From positions 62,001 to 126,000 of the forward strand of contig NZ_LMRD01000009.1 in NCBI RefSeq assembly GCF_001425575.1: a DNA stretch of 64,000 nucleotides, read 5' to 3'. The notes beneath the pieces were generated by a model, which made no database searches, was not told where the DNA came from, and saw nothing but the letters and a program-made list of their open reading frames with translations. Positions within the stretch are counted from its first letter, which is position 1. Each line of letters starts with the position of its first letter. This document shows, piece by piece, positions 59,084-64,000 of this stretch. Made by a program: the position numbers and the translations under genes. The stretch is from Aurantimonas sp. Leaf443. Its GTDB lineage: Bacteria > Pseudomonadota > Alphaproteobacteria > Rhizobiales > Rhizobiaceae.

Positions 59084-59129
59084 TGGGGCCGGGCTTGCGA
59101 AATCGCACGCCCCGTTCCAAACCGGGCCC

Positions 59130-62142
<3,013 letters not shown>

Positions 62143-62168
62143 CCGAACCAACGTGGCGAGATGAACGG

Positions 62169-62202
62169 GGCCGGGCGGATCGCACGATCCGCCCGGCCTT
62201 TT
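62169..62202 (+). terminator. Rho-independent terminator of eno
   Basis: Perfect 13-bp stem GGCCGGGCGGATC / GATCCGCCCGGCC with loop GCAC, followed by TTTT, 26 nt after the eno stop. One of the strongest terminators in the window. Confidence 0.93.
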
Positions 62203-62301
62203 GCCGTTCTACAGCCGCCAGCCGAGCGCGGACGTGACGCCGCCGACACGGTTTACGCGCCCTTAACGTGCGTTGGTCAGGATGGTGCGACAGGAGTCGC
62301 C

Positions 62302-62610
62302 ATGCGCACCATCCAGAAACGTCGATCCCGATTCGGATTTCTCATCGTTCCCGCCATTACCGGCGTGTTCCTGACCTATTTCGCGGTCCAGGTTCAGGGC
62401 GGGCGCTACGGAACGCTGGCCAAGGACGATCTCGCGCGCACCCTGGCCGAGCGCTCGGCCGAGCAGGAACGCCTCACGACCCAGCGCCAGAAGCTCGAGC
62501 AACGCGTGCAGCTTCTCCACGACGGTTCGCTGGAGCGCGACATGATCGACGAACGCACGCGCCGCGCGCTCAACCTGGGCGCGCCGGACGAGGTGGTGAT
62601 TCTCCGCTAG
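62302..62610 (+). CDS. ftsB: Septum formation initiator FtsB/DivIC
   Basis: Small bitopic divisome protein, 102 residues, starting at ATG 62302 with AGGAG 8 nt upstream. A short basic cytoplasmic N-terminus (RTIQKRRSRF) is followed by one membrane segment (GFLIVPAITGVFLTYFAVQV) and a periplasmic coiled coil (LARTLAERSAEQERLTTQRQ and KLEQRVQLLHDG). The tail DMIDERTRRALNLGAPDEVV is the typical DivIC end. FtsB bridges FtsQ and FtsL and activates septal peptidoglycan synthesis. Position between eno and pdhA is conserved in alphaproteobacteria. Confidence 0.93.
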   Translation: MRTIQKRRSRFGFLIVPAITGVFLTYFAVQVQGGRYGTLAKDDLARTLAERSAEQERLTTQRQKLEQRVQLLHDGSLERDMIDERTRRALNLGAPDEVVILR

Positions 62611-62698
62611 CGAGACATCCGCGCGCGTGCCACGATACGGGCACGCAGGGTCGCCGGACAAAACAGGCCGGGACCCAGGCCGACAGGGTCGAAAGCGC

Positions 62699-62748
62699 GT
62701 AAACCGAAATTCGGTTCAATAGATAAAATCGATTGAGTAAACCGAAAT
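62699..62748 (+). repeat. Repeat cluster upstream of pdhA (two 12-bp direct repeats plus palindrome)
   Basis: GTAAACCGAAAT occurs at 62699-62710 and 62737-62748 (38-bp period, so about 3.6 helical turns). The first copy overlaps an inverted repeat AACCGAA-A-TTCGGTT (62702-62716). The stretch is AT-rich in a very GC-rich neighbourhood and ends 24 bp upstream of a good -35 box. It looks like a transcription-factor binding region for the pdh operon. Confidence 0.6.
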
Positions 62749-62771
62749 CGCGTTAAACTGTCGGGGGCGGC

Positions 62772-62799
62772 TTGAATGCGGTTTTGGCCCGTTTATACT
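62772..62799 (+). promoter_or_regulatory. Likely pdhA promoter
   Basis: TTGAAT (62772-62777), 16-nt spacer, TATACT (62794-62799). The expected transcript would have a leader of about 45 nt before the pdhA ATG at 62852. It is the best sigma-70 type match I found in the window. Confidence 0.6.
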
Positions 62800-62851
62800 C
62801 GCCTCCAAAAATAGGGCCGTGCACCAGCGGTTCAATCCCGGGAGGCAGCAG

Positions 62852-63934
62852 ATGGCCGCGAAGCCACAGAAGTCGTCCGACGCGAAGGCGTCGGGCTCAA
62901 CTTCGGACATCGTCCGCACCCTCGAGCATTTCGATCCTCCGGCGCCCGCCTCCTTCTCCAAGGACGAGGACGTGCGCGCCTACAAGGACATGCTCCTGAT
63001 CCGCCGCTTCGAGGAGAAGGCCGGCCAGCTCTACGGCATGGGCTTCATCGGCGGTTTCTGCCACCTCTATATCGGCCAGGAAGCCGTCGTCGTCGGCATG
63101 CAGATGGCGCTGAAGGACGGCGACCAGGTCGTCACCGGCTACCGCGACCACGGCCACATGCTCGCCACCGGGATGGAGGCGCGCGGCGTGATGGCCGAGC
63201 TCACCGGGCGCCGCAGCGGCTATTCGCGCGGCAAGGGTGGCTCCATGCATATGTTCTCCAAGGAGAAGAAGTTCTACGGCGGCCACGGCATCGTCGGGGC
63301 GCAGGTCTCGATCGGCACCGGCCTCGCCTTCGCCAACCGGTACAACGGCACGGACAACGTCGCCGTGACCTATTTCGGTGACGGCGCGGCGAACCAGGGC
63401 CAGGTCTACGAGAGCTTCAACATGGCCTCGCTGTGGAAGCTGCCGGTCATCTACATCATCGAGAACAACCGCTACGCCATGGGCACGTCCGTCAACCGCG
63501 CCTCCGCCGAGACGAACTTCGCCCATCGCGGCATTTCCTTCAAGATTCCGGGCATCCAGGTGGACGGCATGGACGTGCGCGCGGTGAAGGCTGCCGGCGA
63601 TCTCGCCGTCGAGCATTGCCGCAAGGGCGACGGGCCGATCATCCTGGAGATGATGACCTACCGCTACCGCGGCCATTCCATGTCCGATCCGGCCAAGTAC
63701 CGCTCGCGCGACGAAGTGCAGAAGATGCGCTCGGAGTCCGATCCGATCGAGCAGGTGAAGCGCCGTCTCCTGGAAGACCATCAGATGTCCGAGGACGATC
63801 TGAAGGAATTCGACAAGGCCGTGCGCGAGATCGTCGCCGACTCCGCCGACTTCGCCCAGAACGATCCCGAGCCCGATGCGTCCGAACTCTGGACCGACAT
63901 CTATGCGGACGATGTCCCGCAGGCGGCAGAGTAA
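62852..63934 (+). CDS. pdhA: Pyruvate dehydrogenase E1 component, alpha subunit
   Basis: The alpha subunit of the heterotetrameric E1, which decarboxylates pyruvate with thiamine diphosphate. 360 residues from ATG 62852 with GGGAGG upstream; an in-frame upstream start codon exists but lacks a ribosome-binding site. Seen: MLLIRRFEEKAGQLYGMGFI, GGFCHLYIGQEAVVVGM, GYRDHGHMLATG, the ThDP/Mg motif VTYFGDGAANQGQVYESFNM ending in ENNRYAMGTS, and RYRGHSMSDPAKYRS (phosphorylation-loop equivalent). The pdhB gene follows after 14 nt. Confidence 0.98.
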   Translation: MAAKPQKSSDAKASGSTSDIVRTLEHFDPPAPASFSKDEDVRAYKDMLLIRRFEEKAGQLYGMGFIGGFCHLYIGQEAVVVGMQMALKDGDQVVTGYRDHGHMLATGMEARGVMAELTGRRSGYSRGKGGSMHMFSKEKKFYGGHGIVGAQVSIGTGLAFANRYNGTDNVAVTYFGDGAANQGQVYESFNMASLWKLPVIYIIENNRYAMGTSVNRASAETNFAHRGISFKIPGIQVDGMDVRAVKAAGDLAVEHCRKGDGPIILEMMTYRYRGHSMSDPAKYRSRDEVQKMRSESDPIEQVKRRLLEDHQMSEDDLKEFDKAVREIVADSADFAQNDPEPDASELWTDIYADDVPQAAE

Positions 63935-63948
63935 GGAACGAGCACGAG

Positions 63949-64000
63949 ATGGCGACCGAGATTCTGATGCCCGCCCTGTCTCCCACGATGGAGGAGGGCA
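63949..64000 (+). CDS. pdhB: Pyruvate dehydrogenase E1 beta subunit (lipoyl-domain type), 3'-truncated by window edge
   Basis: Only the first 17 codons are in view: ATEILMPALSPTMEEG, the start of a lipoyl domain. In alphaproteobacteria E1-beta carries an N-terminal lipoyl domain and directly follows pdhA, so pdhB is most likely; the E2 gene starts in the same way and cannot be excluded from this fragment. ATG 63949 is preceded by AAGGAACGAG. Confidence 0.8.
   Translation, partial: MATEILMPALSPTMEEG

Overview
This is a 64 kb stretch of housekeeping chromosome from a high-GC alphaproteobacterium, most likely a member of the Hyphomicrobiales (Rhizobiales). The evidence is the gene order (rne/amidase/PBP1a/prfB; rpsB-tsf-pyrH-frr-uppS-cdsA-rseP-bamA-lpxD-fabZ-lpxA-lpxI-lpxB; gltA/gltX; comEC/lexA/moeA/moaC/trpC/trpD/PpiD; tpiA-secG-pyrG-kdsA-eno-ftsB-pdhA), the presence of NDUFA12-like, EipB-like (DUF1849), DUF2155 and LpxI proteins, an RNase E with a long charged insertion in its S1 region, and a GTTC-N7-GTTC type LexA box. 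The genus cannot be fixed from sequence alone; an Aurantimonadaceae-like lineage is a guess.

Layout. 1-4.9 kb: the 3' end of gatA, a chorismate mutase plus a 79-residue unknown protein, gatB, a GNAT acetyltransferase, an NDUFA12-like protein and a DUF2155 protein, all forward. 4.8-9.9 kb, reverse: M48 protease, DsbA-like thioredoxin, accB, accC, aat. 10-14.1 kb: an aminotransferase converging on rne. 14.7-19.9 kb: periplasmic amidase, PBP1a and prfB, the last with a programmed +1 frameshift. 19.9-22.6 kb, reverse: M23 peptidase, DUF455 protein, peroxiredoxin. 22.9-26.1 kb: a large AsmA-like protein. 26.2-29.1 kb, reverse: HIT protein, DUF482 acetyltransferase, glycerophosphodiesterase, Rid protein. 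29.3-43.8 kb, forward: EipB-like protein, then translation factors, UMP kinase, undecaprenyl-PP and CDP-DAG synthesis, RseP, BamA and the lipid A genes. 43.8-46.7 kb, reverse: gltX and gltA. 46.8-49.1 kb: comEC. 49.4-55.6 kb, reverse: PpiD-like, trpD, trpC, moaC and moeA joined by 4-nt stop/start overlaps, then lexA with its own SOS box. 55.8-64 kb, forward: tpiA, secG, pyrG, a VOC protein, kdsA, eno, ftsB, pdhA and the first codons of pdhB.

The genes serve envelope construction (peptidoglycan synthesis and remodelling, outer-membrane protein assembly, lipid A, undecaprenyl phosphate, Kdo), translation (GatAB, GltX, RF2, S2, EF-Ts, RRF) and central carbon metabolism (enolase, TPI, PDH, citrate synthase, acetyl-CoA carboxylase).

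I saw no prophage, insertion sequence, CRISPR array, toxin-antitoxin pair, tRNA or rRNA, and no cluster that looks like an undescribed defence or biosynthetic system. The points worth a second look are control elements (prfB frameshift, LexA box, repeats upstream of pdhA, intercistronic hairpins), a few protein peculiarities, and genes absent from places where some relatives carry them (dxr, 3-dehydroquinate dehydratase). Every reading was made by eye, without database searches or structure prediction.
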